Origin: JAJAZB01 sp964244295
GTDB taxonomy: Bacteria > Bacteroidota > Bacteroidia > Cytophagales > Spirosomataceae
Assembly (NCBI GenBank): GCA_964244295.1
Contig: CAXTIG010000012.1
Span: forward strand, 80,886-144,885
DNA: 64,000 nucleotides
Direction of reading: 5' to 3'
Shown: positions 45,527 through 53,882 of the stretch, one piece after another
How positions within the stretch are numbered: the stretch's first letter is position 1
How the letters are laid out: every line of letters begins with the position of its first letter
The notes under the pieces: model-generated
What the model saw: the letters and a program-made list of their open reading frames with translations, nothing else
The model's database searches: none
Told to the model about the DNA's origin: nothing
Made by a program: the position numbers and the translations under genes

Positions 45527-45632
45527 GTCACCCTGATGTGAGGAGGGATCTCGTTGGCCCTACAGACCCCTTGCCGATAGCCAACGTACCTGGTAGTCTG
45601 ACGAGATCCCTCCTCACGTTGGGTGGGATGAC
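45527..45632. repeat. Palindromic element, GTCAYCC family (copy 8)
   Basis: Arms 45527-45554 and 45601-45632 (GTCACCCTGATGTGAGGAGG and complement, with a 4-base bulge in the right arm). With the nested palindrome it fills the 470-base gap between two minus-strand genes, which otherwise has no gene. Confidence 0.85.
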
Positions 45633-45737
45633 AGATCCAAAGGAGAAAGGCAGGCTTTTTCTCCCTCGGATTCAGCAGGTAGCTGACTTTGTTTTTCTCG
45701 CCAAGCACGTTGGCCGGGTGCCGTTTCACCGGGCCGG

Positions 45738-46673
45738 TCAATAGCCTTTCCTCAAATCAACCTGATTTTGGAGGGCTTCCCCACCCAAAAACCGATTCAG
45801 GTTGTTGACGAACAAGTCAATTTTCCCTTCGTCTTCGCTGCGCTGGCCCCCGCCGGTATGCTGGGTCAAAATCACTTGGGGCATGGACCAGAACGGGTGA
45901 TCGGCGGGGAGGGGTTCAACCGCCGTGACATCGAGCACGGCTCCGCCGAGGTGACCGGCTTGCAGGGCGGCCAGCAGCGCGGGTTCGTCCACGGTGTTGC
46001 CCCGCCCGACGTTGGCGAACACACTGCCGGGTTTCATGGCGTCGATCAGGTTTTTCGTGAAAAAGCCTTTCGCCGTTCCCGGCAGGCAGTTGACCACCAC
46101 GTCGGTTTGGGGCAGCACCGCCGTTAGTTCCTCGACGGAATGCAACTCCGCCTCCGGATTGGTGCGAGCCAGGGTTTGGATGCGGCACTCGAATCCACCG
46201 AGCATCTGCCGGACCGCGCTCCCGATGGCCCCCGCGCCGAGAATTACCACCGATTTGCCCCGCATCAGCCCCATCGTAAACCGAATCGGTACGCCCACCC
46301 AGCGGGTTTGGGATTGGAGCACGGCCAGTTCGTCGATGTGCCGGTAGTGGGCCAGAATGCCCGCCACGATGGTTTCGGCGCAGGGCCAGGCGAAGTAATC
46401 GCCCATGTTGCACACCGGTACGCCGGGGTCGAGGCCCCGGTAGTACTCGAATCCGGCGGAGTCCAATTGCCAGAATTTCAAGGCCTCCGGAGCACCGGGT
46501 TCCCACCAACCGAGGGGTGGGTTTCCGAAAAGAACGTCGGCCCGGCGAAAAAAATCGGGCTGGTCGGCTTCCGGGAGATCGGTGCGGAACACCACCTCGT
46601 CGTTGGGGCGTTGGCGGCGGAGGTTGGTTTTCTGGGCGTCGGTGAGGGTGGAGGTGTTTACGAACAGGAGCAT
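45738..46673 (-). CDS. D-2-hydroxyacid dehydrogenase, NAD-binding
   Basis: 311 residues from ATG 46673 (MLLFVNTSTLTDAQ). The Rossmann motif is VVILGAGAIGSAV. The catalytic triad of the family is present: Arg in FANVGRGNTVDE, Glu in VTAVEPLPADHP, His in VILTQHTGGG. It interconverts 2-hydroxy and 2-keto acids such as glyoxylate or hydroxypyruvate. A link to the hydroxypyruvate-isomerase-like gene at 39638 is possible but they are not in one operon. It is divergent from the lysozyme gene. Confidence 0.92.
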   Translation of the reverse strand: MLLFVNTSTLTDAQKTNLRRQRPNDEVVFRTDLPEADQPDFFRRADVLFGNPPLGWWEPGAPEALKFWQLDSAGFEYYRGLDPGVPVCNMGDYFAWPCAETIVAGILAHYRHIDELAVLQSQTRWVGVPIRFTMGLMRGKSVVILGAGAIGSAVRQMLGGFECRIQTLARTNPEAELHSVEELTAVLPQTDVVVNCLPGTAKGFFTKNLIDAMKPGSVFANVGRGNTVDEPALLAALQAGHLGGAVLDVTAVEPLPADHPFWSMPQVILTQHTGGGQRSEDEGKIDLFVNNLNRFLGGEALQNQVDLRKGY

Positions 46674-46804
46674 GGAAAAACGGGCCGTTGTGCGCCGCAA
46701 GCTACACCACGGAACCGAAACTCAGGCGCAGCCAGGCGTGAATGGCACCGAAAAGTCGAAGGGTTTTCGCACTATTTTTTTTCGCAGCACGCCCAAACAG
46801 AACG

Positions 46805-46812
46805 TACTTTTG
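46805..46812 (+). promoter_or_regulatory. Promoter -7 element of the GH25 gene, likely leaderless
   Basis: TACTTTTG matches TAnnTTTG and ends only six bases before the ATG at 46819. A transcript starting the usual few bases downstream would begin at or next to the start codon, with no room for a ribosome binding site. Confidence 0.6.
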
Positions 46813-46818
46813 CCGACC

Positions 46819-47625
46819 ATGCCCGTCCGCAATCCCCAACCCCGCGTACTTTCCCCCCGCACTCGCCGCCGGTTGCGACTGGTGCTGTTCGCGACACTGG
46901 GATTATCCGTGCTGGCGCTCACCGTGTTGTGGTACACGAGTAGCCGGGGCAACGTCAACCGCTGGACGGCCTGCGAGCGGGCGGGCATCCGGGTGCCGCT
47001 GCGCTACCGCACACACGGCATCGACGTGTCGAAATTTCAGGGTACCGTGAATTGGGAAAAAGTAAGCCGGATGCGCCTCACCGAGGAAGGATTGCCGGTC
47101 ACCTTCGCTTTCATCAAAGCCACTGAAGGGCAGGGCCTGGCCGACCGGGCCTTTCAGAAAAACTGGCGTGGGGCCAAAAAAGCGGGCCTCCGGCGCGGGG
47201 CATACCACTTTTACCTTCCCTTCCGCGACCCGGAAAAGCAGGCGGCGCATTTCGTGAAAACGGTAAAACTCGAATCCGGCGACCTGGCCCCGGTGCTCGA
47301 CGTGGAGGTGGATTCGCCCCGGCCCGACGCCGACATCGTGGAAGACCTGGGCATCTGGCTCGACCGGGTTGAAGCACACTACGGCATCCGGCCCCTTATT
47401 TACACCAACCCGCATTTTTACAAGAAATTCATCCGGGGCCACTTCGACGAGTACCCGCTTTGGATCGCTGATTACTCGAAAGAGCGGCTCGAAGGCTTTC
47501 CTTCCGGTCAGGTGCAGTTTTGGCAACACACCAAAAGCGGCTACTGCCAGGGCATCGGCGGGCGGGTGGATTTCAACGCTTTTTTGTTTGACGAAGAAAA
47601 ACTGGCGGATATTTGTCTGGATTAA
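46819..47625 (+). CDS. Membrane-anchored GH25 muramidase (lysozyme)
   Basis: 268 residues from ATG 46819. A basic N-terminus and one membrane helix (LVLFATLGLSVLALTVLWYTS) anchor the enzyme to the inner membrane. The GH25 barrel has HGIDVSKFQGTVNWEKV with the catalytic Asp, FAFIKATEG, RRGAYHFYLPF, and VLDVEVD with the catalytic acid, ending in WQHTKSGYCQGIGGRVDFN. It cleaves peptidoglycan glycan strands in the periplasm. A longer open frame from 46582 overlaps the dehydrogenase gene and is not used. Confidence 0.93.
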   Translation: MPVRNPQPRVLSPRTRRRLRLVLFATLGLSVLALTVLWYTSSRGNVNRWTACERAGIRVPLRYRTHGIDVSKFQGTVNWEKVSRMRLTEEGLPVTFAFIKATEGQGLADRAFQKNWRGAKKAGLRRGAYHFYLPFRDPEKQAAHFVKTVKLESGDLAPVLDVEVDSPRPDADIVEDLGIWLDRVEAHYGIRPLIYTNPHFYKKFIRGHFDEYPLWIADYSKERLEGFPSGQVQFWQHTKSGYCQGIGGRVDFNAFLFDEEKLADICLD

Positions 47626-47677
47626 CTCAAAAACCCTGTTAACCGCCTGACAGCCTACTTGACCCCTTCTTTTTCCC

Positions 47678-49324
47678 ATGCTCCCTTCCCTGCCCTTCGA
47701 TAAAACCGCCTCGTTTGCGCACCTGAAAGCCCATTTCGAGGAAACCCGGCACCTTCACCTGCGCGAGCAGTTCGCACAGGAACCCGACCGCTTTAAGAAA
47801 TTCTCGCTCCGGTTTGAAAAAATTCTCCTCGATTTCTCAAAAAACCGGATCACGGAAAAAACGATGGACCTGCTCCGCCAACTCGCCGGGGAGAGTGGGC
47901 TGAAGGAAGCCATCGAAATGATGTTCACCGGCGATAAAATCAACGCGACCGAAAACCGCGCCGTGCTGCACGTGGCTCTGCGCAACCGCTCGAACACGCC
48001 GATTCGGGTAGACGGTCAGGACGTAATGCCCGACGTGAATGCCGTGCTGGCGCGAATGAAGGCTTTTTCGGAGAAAATCATTTCCGGCGAATGGAAAGGG
48101 TACACCGGCCAGCCCATCACCGACGTGGTCAACATCGGCATCGGCGGCTCCGACCTCGGCCCGGTGATGGTGACGGAGGCGCTGAAGCCCTACAAAAACC
48201 ACCTGAAACTGCACTTCGTTTCCAACGTCGACGGTACCCACATTGCCGAAACGTTGAAGGGCCTTTCGCCCCAAACCACGCTGTTTTTGGTGGCCTCGAA
48301 AACCTTCACCACCCAGGAAACCATGACCAACGCCGGCACAGCGCGGCAATGGCTCCTTCAGGCGGCGGGCGACGACGGTTCGGTGGCGAAGCACTTCGCG
48401 GCGCTCTCGACCAACGCCGGGGAGGTGAGTAAATTCGGCATCGACACTGAAAATATGTTCCCGTTCTGGGATTGGGTCGGGGGGCGGTACTCGCTCTGGT
48501 CGGCCATTGGGTTGAGCGTCGCGCTGTCGATTGGGTTCGAGAATTTTGAGGAATTGCTGGCCGGTGCCCACGCGATGGATGGGCATTTTCGGGAAACGCC
48601 CTTCGGGCAAAACCTGCCCGTCACGCTGGCGCTGATCGGGATTTGGTACAACAACTTCCACGGGGCGCAGACCCAGGCCATCCTGCCCTACGACCAGTAC
48701 CTGCACCGCTTCGCGGCGTACTTTCAGCAGGGCGACATGGAATCGAACGGGAAATTCGTGGGCCGGGATGGACAACCGGTTGACTACCAGACCGGCCCGA
48801 TCCTCTGGGGCGAGCCGGGCACCAACGGGCAGCACGCGTTTTATCAACTCATCCACCAGGGTACCAAGCTGATTCCCTGCGATTTCATCGCGCCCGCCCT
48901 CAGCCATAACCCCATCGGCGAGCACCACAAAATTCTACTTTCCAACTTTTTCGCCCAGACCGAGGCGCTCATGAACGGCAAAACGAAAGAAGAAGTGGAA
49001 GCCGAATTTGTGAAAGCGGGCAAGAAGTTGGACGAGGTGAAAGACATCGTGCCCTTCAAAGTGTTCGAGGGCAACCGCCCGACCAACTCGATTTTGCTGA
49101 AAGAAATTACGCCGTACTCGCTGGGTAATTTGATTGCGCTGTACGAGCACAAAATCTTCGTGCAGGGGGTGATCTGGAATATTTTCAGCTTCGACCAGTG
49201 GGGTGTGGAATTGGGCAAGCAACTCGCCAGTAAAATTTATCCCGAACTTCAGAACGACGACGACGTGACGGCGCATGACAGCTCGACGAATGGGTTGATT
49301 GGGGCGTTTAAGGCGTGGCGGTAA
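47678..49324 (+). CDS. pgi: Glucose-6-phosphate isomerase
   Basis: 548 residues, full length. Family signatures: INATENRAVLHVALRN, VNIGIGGSDLGPVMVTEAL, SKTFTTQETMTNA, PFWDWVGGRYSLWSAIGLS, NGQHAFYQLIHQG (catalytic His region), and the C-terminal GVELGKQLA with the active Lys nearby (TNSILLKEI upstream). It interconverts glucose-6-phosphate and fructose-6-phosphate in the cytoplasm. It lies 52 bases after the lysozyme gene; co-transcription is possible but not shown. Confidence 0.98.
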   Translation: MLPSLPFDKTASFAHLKAHFEETRHLHLREQFAQEPDRFKKFSLRFEKILLDFSKNRITEKTMDLLRQLAGESGLKEAIEMMFTGDKINATENRAVLHVALRNRSNTPIRVDGQDVMPDVNAVLARMKAFSEKIISGEWKGYTGQPITDVVNIGIGGSDLGPVMVTEALKPYKNHLKLHFVSNVDGTHIAETLKGLSPQTTLFLVASKTFTTQETMTNAGTARQWLLQAAGDDGSVAKHFAALSTNAGEVSKFGIDTENMFPFWDWVGGRYSLWSAIGLSVALSIGFENFEELLAGAHAMDGHFRETPFGQNLPVTLALIGIWYNNFHGAQTQAILPYDQYLHRFAAYFQQGDMESNGKFVGRDGQPVDYQTGPILWGEPGTNGQHAFYQLIHQGTKLIPCDFIAPALSHNPIGEHHKILLSNFFAQTEALMNGKTKEEVEAEFVKAGKKLDEVKDIVPFKVFEGNRPTNSILLKEITPYSLGNLIALYEHKIFVQGVIWNIFSFDQWGVELGKQLASKIYPELQNDDDVTAHDSSTNGLIGAFKAWR

Positions 49325-49576
49325 TCAACTTAAAGATAGAAAACAGAAAAGGCCTTGGAATGGATTATCATTTCAGAGTCTTTTGACAACAACAGAATTT
49401 TTATGTGCTTTGATCCTGTATTCTGATTTTATCTCTACCTATTTATCCGATTGACCACAGTAATTTAGACTGAATTAGTAAAAGAAATAAAATAAGAACT
49501 TGTTCAGGGCCTTAAACAATTTGATTTTAAAATTGCGTTTAGAGGAGCCTCTGATTTAAGCAACAGAATGCTCCCA

Positions 49577-50098
49577 CTAATCATGCACAGGTTTGTCAAC
49601 TAAAACGCGTTCTAGACGTACTTGTTGAACATAAAATATGTAATTCGTACCTTTCTCAGGTTCGTATAGTGGCCTTAGTTTGACGAATTTACGCACAGCT
49701 TTTTCCAACGAACTTAATTCTTTATTACTCAATTCATCACGACGGTCTGCTTTGTTTGGAATTGTAATATTCATTTCCAGAATGCGGCCGTCATCCTTAA
49801 GATAAAACGTGAAATTTACGTTCTTTATATTTTTTGTTAATTCAGCTAAGCGAGTTTCGTTAAATGCTTCATTGAACGCTTTGTTATAAGAAAACAAATC
49901 TTCGTACTCAAATGCTGTTATGTTGGTGTTGTCACTCCCCTTAGGAAGAACCTGCTTGGTATCCTTTAATATATTTTTAGTATTTCTATAAATTTTATAA
50001 CCAGAAGTACTTACTTCTCTCGTGTAGCTGTCAATTTGGCAATACGAGACGGTACAGCACAAAACAAGGGAAAGGATAAGGAGAAGTTGCTTTTTCAT
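49577..50098 (-). CDS. Secreted protein of unknown function, cassette protein A (first copy)
   Basis: 173 residues from ATG 50098 with a signal peptide (KKQLLLILSLVLCCTVSYCQ). The mature part has FEYEDLFSYNKAFNEAFNETRL, VNFTFYLKDDGRILEMNI and LSNKELSSLEKAVRKFVKLR, reminiscent of TonB-C-like or related small domains but not assigned. It is clearly paralogous to the gene at 51312-51836. The IS left end sits only about ten bases before the start codon, so its own upstream region is lost. Expression, if any, must come from the IS. It is AT-rich like the whole island. Confidence 0.75.
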   Translation of the reverse strand: MKKQLLLILSLVLCCTVSYCQIDSYTREVSTSGYKIYRNTKNILKDTKQVLPKGSDNTNITAFEYEDLFSYNKAFNEAFNETRLAELTKNIKNVNFTFYLKDDGRILEMNITIPNKADRRDELSNKELSSLEKAVRKFVKLRPLYEPEKGTNYIFYVQQVRLERVLVDKPVHD

Positions 50099-50139
50099 TA
50101 CACAGTTAATTAGACTTGTTGCGACGAACAAATAAATAC

Positions 50140-50147
50140 TAAATTTG
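50140..50147 (+). promoter_or_regulatory. Promoter -7 element of the transposase
   Basis: TAAATTTG matches TAnnTTTG and ends three bases before the transposase ATG at 50151. Confidence 0.6.
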
Positions 50148-50150
50148 GGT

Positions 50151-50996
50151 ATGAATCTTTCGACTGCTAATCTGAAAACAGAGCGCCAATGGCGAAGCGC
50201 TACTGGCATGGACAAGCCCCGGTTTGAGAAGTTATTAACTGCCTTTCAGGCTGCTTACGAACGTCATTTTGGTCAGACCATCAAGGAACGTCAAGCGAAT
50301 AATCCTCAAGAATGCATCGTAGCCACTTATGAAGAATTACTCCTCTTTGCACTGTTTAGTTTTCGGGCTGATTTGGTTTACGATCTGTTAGGCTTTGTCA
50401 GCGGCTTTGATGGATCAAACGCTAAGCGTACTGAAAATTTAGGCGTAACTATTTTGCAATCAACGCTTTTGGAATTAAATCACACACCCAAACGAGAATT
50501 TAATACCCTTGAAGAATTCAAAGAATATTTCAAAAAACACAGTACCTTGATTATTGATGGAACGGAGCAACGACGACAGAGGCCAGTTAACAACTTGGCG
50601 CAAAAAGAGGCGTACAATGGTAAAAAAAAGCTCACACCATTAAAGCAACGGTGATTTCAACGGCTTCAAAACGAATTGAATACCTCAGTCCCTGTTTTTG
50701 GCGGCAAAACGTATGACTTTACGATGTTAAAATCAGTATTACCACCCCAAGAAAGTTGGCTGGAAAATCATACTATTCAGGTGGACTTAGGATATTTAGG
50801 GATTAATAAATCGTATGTGTGTGGGGCGGTAGAGCTTCCTTACAAGAAACCGAAGGGCCGGGAATTAGGAGAAGCTGAAAAGGCTGTAAATCAGTCATTT
50901 AGTGGGGAAAGAGTAGCCGTTGAGCGCAGCATTGGCGGAATGAAGCGCTATCGAATTCTATTAAGTCGGCTACGGATGCGGGACTTAAAAGCCTAG
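50151..50996 (+). pseudogene. IS transposase (DDE type), frameshifted
   Basis: The first frame (50151-50654) holds the N-terminal helical domain and the first catalytic Asp (TLIIDGTEQ). It breaks at the A8 run near 50620, after which a second frame continues as KAHTIKATVISTASKRIEYL. A second shift near 50690 leads to the last frame with VFGGKTYDFT, the second Asp in VDLGYLGINK and the Glu in VAVERSIGGMKRYRI. One slip at an A run can be programmed in IS elements, but two shifts make it likely inactive. Confidence 0.8.
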
Positions 50997-51072
50997 TGAA
51001 AAAAAACTTGAGGTCTGCGCAGGTCTTTGGAATTACTATCTAAGTCATTAAAAATGAGGACACAGCAAGTCT

Positions 51073-51303
51073 AATCATAAGAAAATAAACTTATTGATGC
51101 ACTTTTCAATAATCTTATTCAACCCTAAGCGTAGCTGCTTGATTTGAGAAACGTTGAAGTTGGTCGTACTACTGGCAATGGCAGCCACGGGGTCATTCGG
51201 CCCCTGATACCCAAGATTGGGGTCATTGAGATCTAAATCTCCCGATGGAGTCCCCTCGAACGACAACGTACTCGAACCGCCTCCATCGGTATTGTAACAT
51301 AAG
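51073..51303 (-). pseudogene. Fragment of cassette protein B (remnant next to the IS)
   Basis: It is closely similar to bases 52341-52585 inside the intact gene B, encoding SFEGTPSGDLDLNDPNLGYQ and the region to NKFIF. Its upstream end joins sequence after gene A' at about 51303, and its downstream end is cut by the IS at about 51075. It lacks both the lipoprotein start and the C-terminal half. Confidence 0.88.
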
Positions 51304-51311
51304 GGATATGT

Positions 51312-51836
51312 TCACTGATCGTGTAGAGGCTGGTTCGCTAAAACACGATCTAAACTTAAAGGCTGAACATAAAGTATATAATTCGCTCCTTTTTTAAAAT
51401 TATACTCGGCGGTGAGTTTTACGTACGTGCGGATTGCCTTTTCTAATGAACTTAGTTCTTTATCGCTAAATTCATTGCTCAATTCCTTCTTATCCAGAAT
51501 TTTTATATTCATTTCCAAGATTTTCCCTTCATCCGTGAGGTAAAAAGTGAAAAATATTTTATTGATATTTTTTGATAGTTCAGTTAAGCGGGTTTTACTA
51601 AATGCTTCGTAAAGTGCTTTGTTGTACGCAAACTGATCTTCACACTCAAAAGATGCTATAGTACTGTTTTCTGCTCCTTCAGGGAGAATCTGTCTCTTGT
51701 ATTTTAAAACGTTAGTATTTTTGGCATAAGTTTTGATGCCGCTAATACTTTTTTCTCTTGTGTAGTTGCCAAGTTGACAATATGAGGCTGTAGAACACAG
51801 CATAAGCGAAATAGCAAAGACAAATTCCTTTTTCAT
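51312..51836 (-). CDS. Secreted protein of unknown function, cassette protein A' (second copy)
   Basis: 174 residues with a signal peptide (KKEFVFAISLMLCSTASYCQ). It aligns along its full length with the gene at 49577: FECEDQFAYNKALYEAFSKTRL, FFTFYLTDEGKILEMNIKI, FSDKELSSLEKAIRTYVKL and the shared end YILYVQPLSLDRVLANQPLHD. The ATG is ten bases after the stop of gene B, so B and A' form an operon and may work together. I do not recognise the family. Confidence 0.8.
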   Translation of the reverse strand: MKKEFVFAISLMLCSTASYCQLGNYTREKSISGIKTYAKNTNVLKYKRQILPEGAENSTIASFECEDQFAYNKALYEAFSKTRLTELSKNINKIFFTFYLTDEGKILEMNIKILDKKELSNEFSDKELSSLEKAIRTYVKLTAEYNFKKGANYILYVQPLSLDRVLANQPLHDQ

Positions 51837-51846
51837 GATTTAAGAA

Positions 51847-53271
51847 TTAGTTGCAATGAGAATTTATTGTAGCGTTCAAGAGGGCATTGGGATAAAGAGT
51901 AGAAATCGTTGGAAAATTGTAAGCAGAATTGTAGATTTTAAACTGCTCTAAAAAGTAAAAATAGTTACCTTTGAAATCATCGAATAATTTAGGGCTTGTT
52001 GTTCCACTATTAGTTATCTCAATTAGCCAGTTCATGTATTCATCTGTCGGAACAGCGGGTCGAAATGTTTGATTTGTCGAGATTATACTTACTATATTTT
52101 CTAACAGCTTAGCTTCAAACTCGATGTTTGAAAACCCAGGATTTCCATAAGAATACTGTCCTATGCCGTTTGGATAATAATACTTCTGATAGGCATGATA
52201 AAGCTCCTCGGTAAAAGCAGGGGTATCTTGCATGATTGAACTGGTTTTAAAAGTTATGTCGTCATTTGCAGCATTGAATTGGGCTGGCGTAGTAATACTT
52301 GCACTTATTTTAAAATTTATCTTCACGTTCTTGTTCACTAAATCATAGAAAATAAATTTATTGATGCACTTTTCAATAATCTTATTCAATCCTAACCGCA
52401 GTTGCTTTGTTTGAGAAACGTTGAAGTTGGTCGTACTACTGGCAATGGCAGCCACGGGGTCATTTGGCCCCTGATACCCTAAATTGGGGTCATTGGGATC
52501 TAAATCTCCCGATGGAGTCCCCTCGAACGATAATGTACTCGGTCCACCCCCACTCGGACTCCCTCCATCGGAATTGTAACATAAGTTGGTGTAGGCGTTG
52601 TGTAGGATGTACGTGCAATCGATGCAACTGTTACCGCAGGATACACACGTCACTTCCTGCCATTGAATGTGTACCGGGGTGCATTGCTGAAAAGTGATCC
52701 TAGCATTTTTAGGGTCTCTGTACGACCCCAGGATTTTACCCTGCTCGTATTTGTACCCTACTACAAACGTCTCACTCCACTCCAGGAAAAAAATACTTCC
52801 TGAAAACTGATTAGTCAGACGCGTATTGGTACTCCTGAACTGCCTGGTCGGAACTACCTGAACCAAGTACGCGTGTTTGCTTTTTGCCGTTGGCTCCAGC
52901 ACCAACAGAAACTCTTTGGCTAGGTAGTCTTTGAAATCAGGGGTACTTTTACCGTCATCCTGGATAGTGGCTTCCCCTTCTTTAATCATCGCGGCCGGCT
53001 TGGTCCTGCCGTGACTAATTGGAAACAGCCAACCCACTTGTCCCCCCTTCATGGGTTGCGCTTGTCCCCGGGACCAGTCGACAGCCCGTTCGAATACGGA
53101 AGCAGAAGTCGTCCGATTCTGAACCTCACTCACAAACCAGTGTTGAAGTTCAACGGCTTTGGCGGTCAACTGCGAATTGATGGGGCCTAACTCGACCTCC
53201 TTCGTCAGTTGGCATCCATTCGTGAACCAGAGTACTCCAAGGGTTAGTAAACAAGTGGTAAACTTTCTCAT
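51847..53271 (-). CDS. Lipoprotein of unknown function, cassette protein B, with degenerate zincin-like motif
   Basis: 474 residues from ATG 53271 (ATG 53277 also possible). The lipoprotein signal (TTCLLTLGVLWFTNGCQL) is followed by an N-terminal domain of about 200 residues and a Cys cluster CVSCGNSCIDCTY (about 215-227). Then a Gly/Ser/Pro linker and a C-terminal domain. In the latter, PAFTEELYHAYQKYY followed by NIEFEAKLLENI resembles the HExxHxxQ ... E arrangement of some peptidase families, but the first His is Glu. It may be a surface-exposed modular protein; the function is not known. Confidence 0.72.
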   Translation of the reverse strand: MRKFTTCLLTLGVLWFTNGCQLTKEVELGPINSQLTAKAVELQHWFVSEVQNRTTSASVFERAVDWSRGQAQPMKGGQVGWLFPISHGRTKPAAMIKEGEATIQDDGKSTPDFKDYLAKEFLLVLEPTAKSKHAYLVQVVPTRQFRSTNTRLTNQFSGSIFFLEWSETFVVGYKYEQGKILGSYRDPKNARITFQQCTPVHIQWQEVTCVSCGNSCIDCTYILHNAYTNLCYNSDGGSPSGGGPSTLSFEGTPSGDLDPNDPNLGYQGPNDPVAAIASSTTNFNVSQTKQLRLGLNKIIEKCINKFIFYDLVNKNVKINFKISASITTPAQFNAANDDITFKTSSIMQDTPAFTEELYHAYQKYYYPNGIGQYSYGNPGFSNIEFEAKLLENIVSIISTNQTFRPAVPTDEYMNWLIEITNSGTTSPKLFDDFKGNYFYFLEQFKIYNSAYNFPTISTLYPNALLNATINSHCN

Positions 53272-53309
53272 GTGCATCGAATGAGCGGTTTGGATGCATT
53301 AATAAGCCG

Positions 53310-53771
53310 TTAAAATCTTAGCCGAGTGGCTGGGGACGTAATACGGAGTGAAGTTGACACAAACCTACAGTAAGCGGTGAGTATGAACCAAGAGTGAATA
53401 ACCGGTTTTGACCCTTTTTTTATTATCACCCGCTGCCCGCCTTTCTTGGTGGGTTGCCAGGCCCGGAACAGGCCCACCAGCCGCAGCGATTCCCGATCGA
53501 AGTCGGATTGTAAGCCTCGCAACACGGTCGGTTCGCTCCGCGGCCCGTCCGGCTCCACGATTCCCTGCACGAACACCCGCCCATTAGCACCCCTTACCTG
53601 CATGGGCAGCGTCGGGCGCTGGTTGACTTTCAGAAACAGCGTGAGTTTATCCATTCCACCTCTGGGTTGGGCGGCGGAATCGACGGCGAACTCATCAAAA
53701 ACAAGTTGTTGGGAAAAAGCGATTGCCGGGATGCAAGCCAGGGCAAAAACAAAGGCAGAAAAACGATTCAC
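53310..53771 (-). CDS. TonB C-terminal-like secreted protein, probably frameshifted at the end
   Basis: 153 residues from GTG 53771, signal peptide FAFVFALACIPAIAFSQ. The middle matches the TonB C-terminal fold (GRVFVQGIVEPDGPRSEPTV, SLRLVGLFRAWQPTKKGGQRV). After an A7 run near 53420 the expected last strand is missing in this frame, while another frame reads VNFTPYY, close to the normal ending of the family. The shown C-terminus is therefore probably out of frame. No transmembrane anchor typical of full TonB is present. Confidence 0.6.
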   Translation of the reverse strand: MNRFSAFVFALACIPAIAFSQQLVFDEFAVDSAAQPRGGMDKLTLFLKVNQRPTLPMQVRGANGRVFVQGIVEPDGPRSEPTVLRGLQSDFDRESLRLVGLFRAWQPTKKGGQRVIIKKGSKPVIHSWFILTAYCRFVSTSLRITSPATRLRF

Positions 53772-53882
53772 GGGAGAAAAGGCGGTTGATTGAAGTTGCG
53801 AGTTTACGCAAAGTCCGCTACCTTTTCAACCGCAATTCCTCTCCAACTCCTCATCGGTGTAAACTCCTAACCCCGTTTGCTC

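Larger units (their letters stand above)
50109..51075. mobile_element. IS5-like insertion sequence with degenerate transposase
   Basis: Imperfect terminal repeats: left ATTAGACTTGTTGC (50109-50122); right GCAAGTCTAAT (51065-51075), the complement of the left end with one mismatch in the core. The DDE-type transposase frame in between is interrupted. No clear target duplication is seen, which fits a deletion next to the element. It lies inside a duplicated gene cassette. Confidence 0.82.

Noticed and set aside
46582..46818. Longer start for the GH25 lysozyme
   Set aside because: It overlaps the start of the divergent dehydrogenase gene and the promoter; ATG 46819 leads directly to the membrane anchor.
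49325..49576. AT-rich stretch after pgi checked for a small gene or RNA
   Set aside because: No frame with protein-like features, hairpin with T run or promoter pair was seen.
50101..51080. Target-site duplication for the IS
   Set aside because: The bases flanking the two terminal repeats do not match beyond two or three ambiguous bases; a neighbouring deletion probably removed it.
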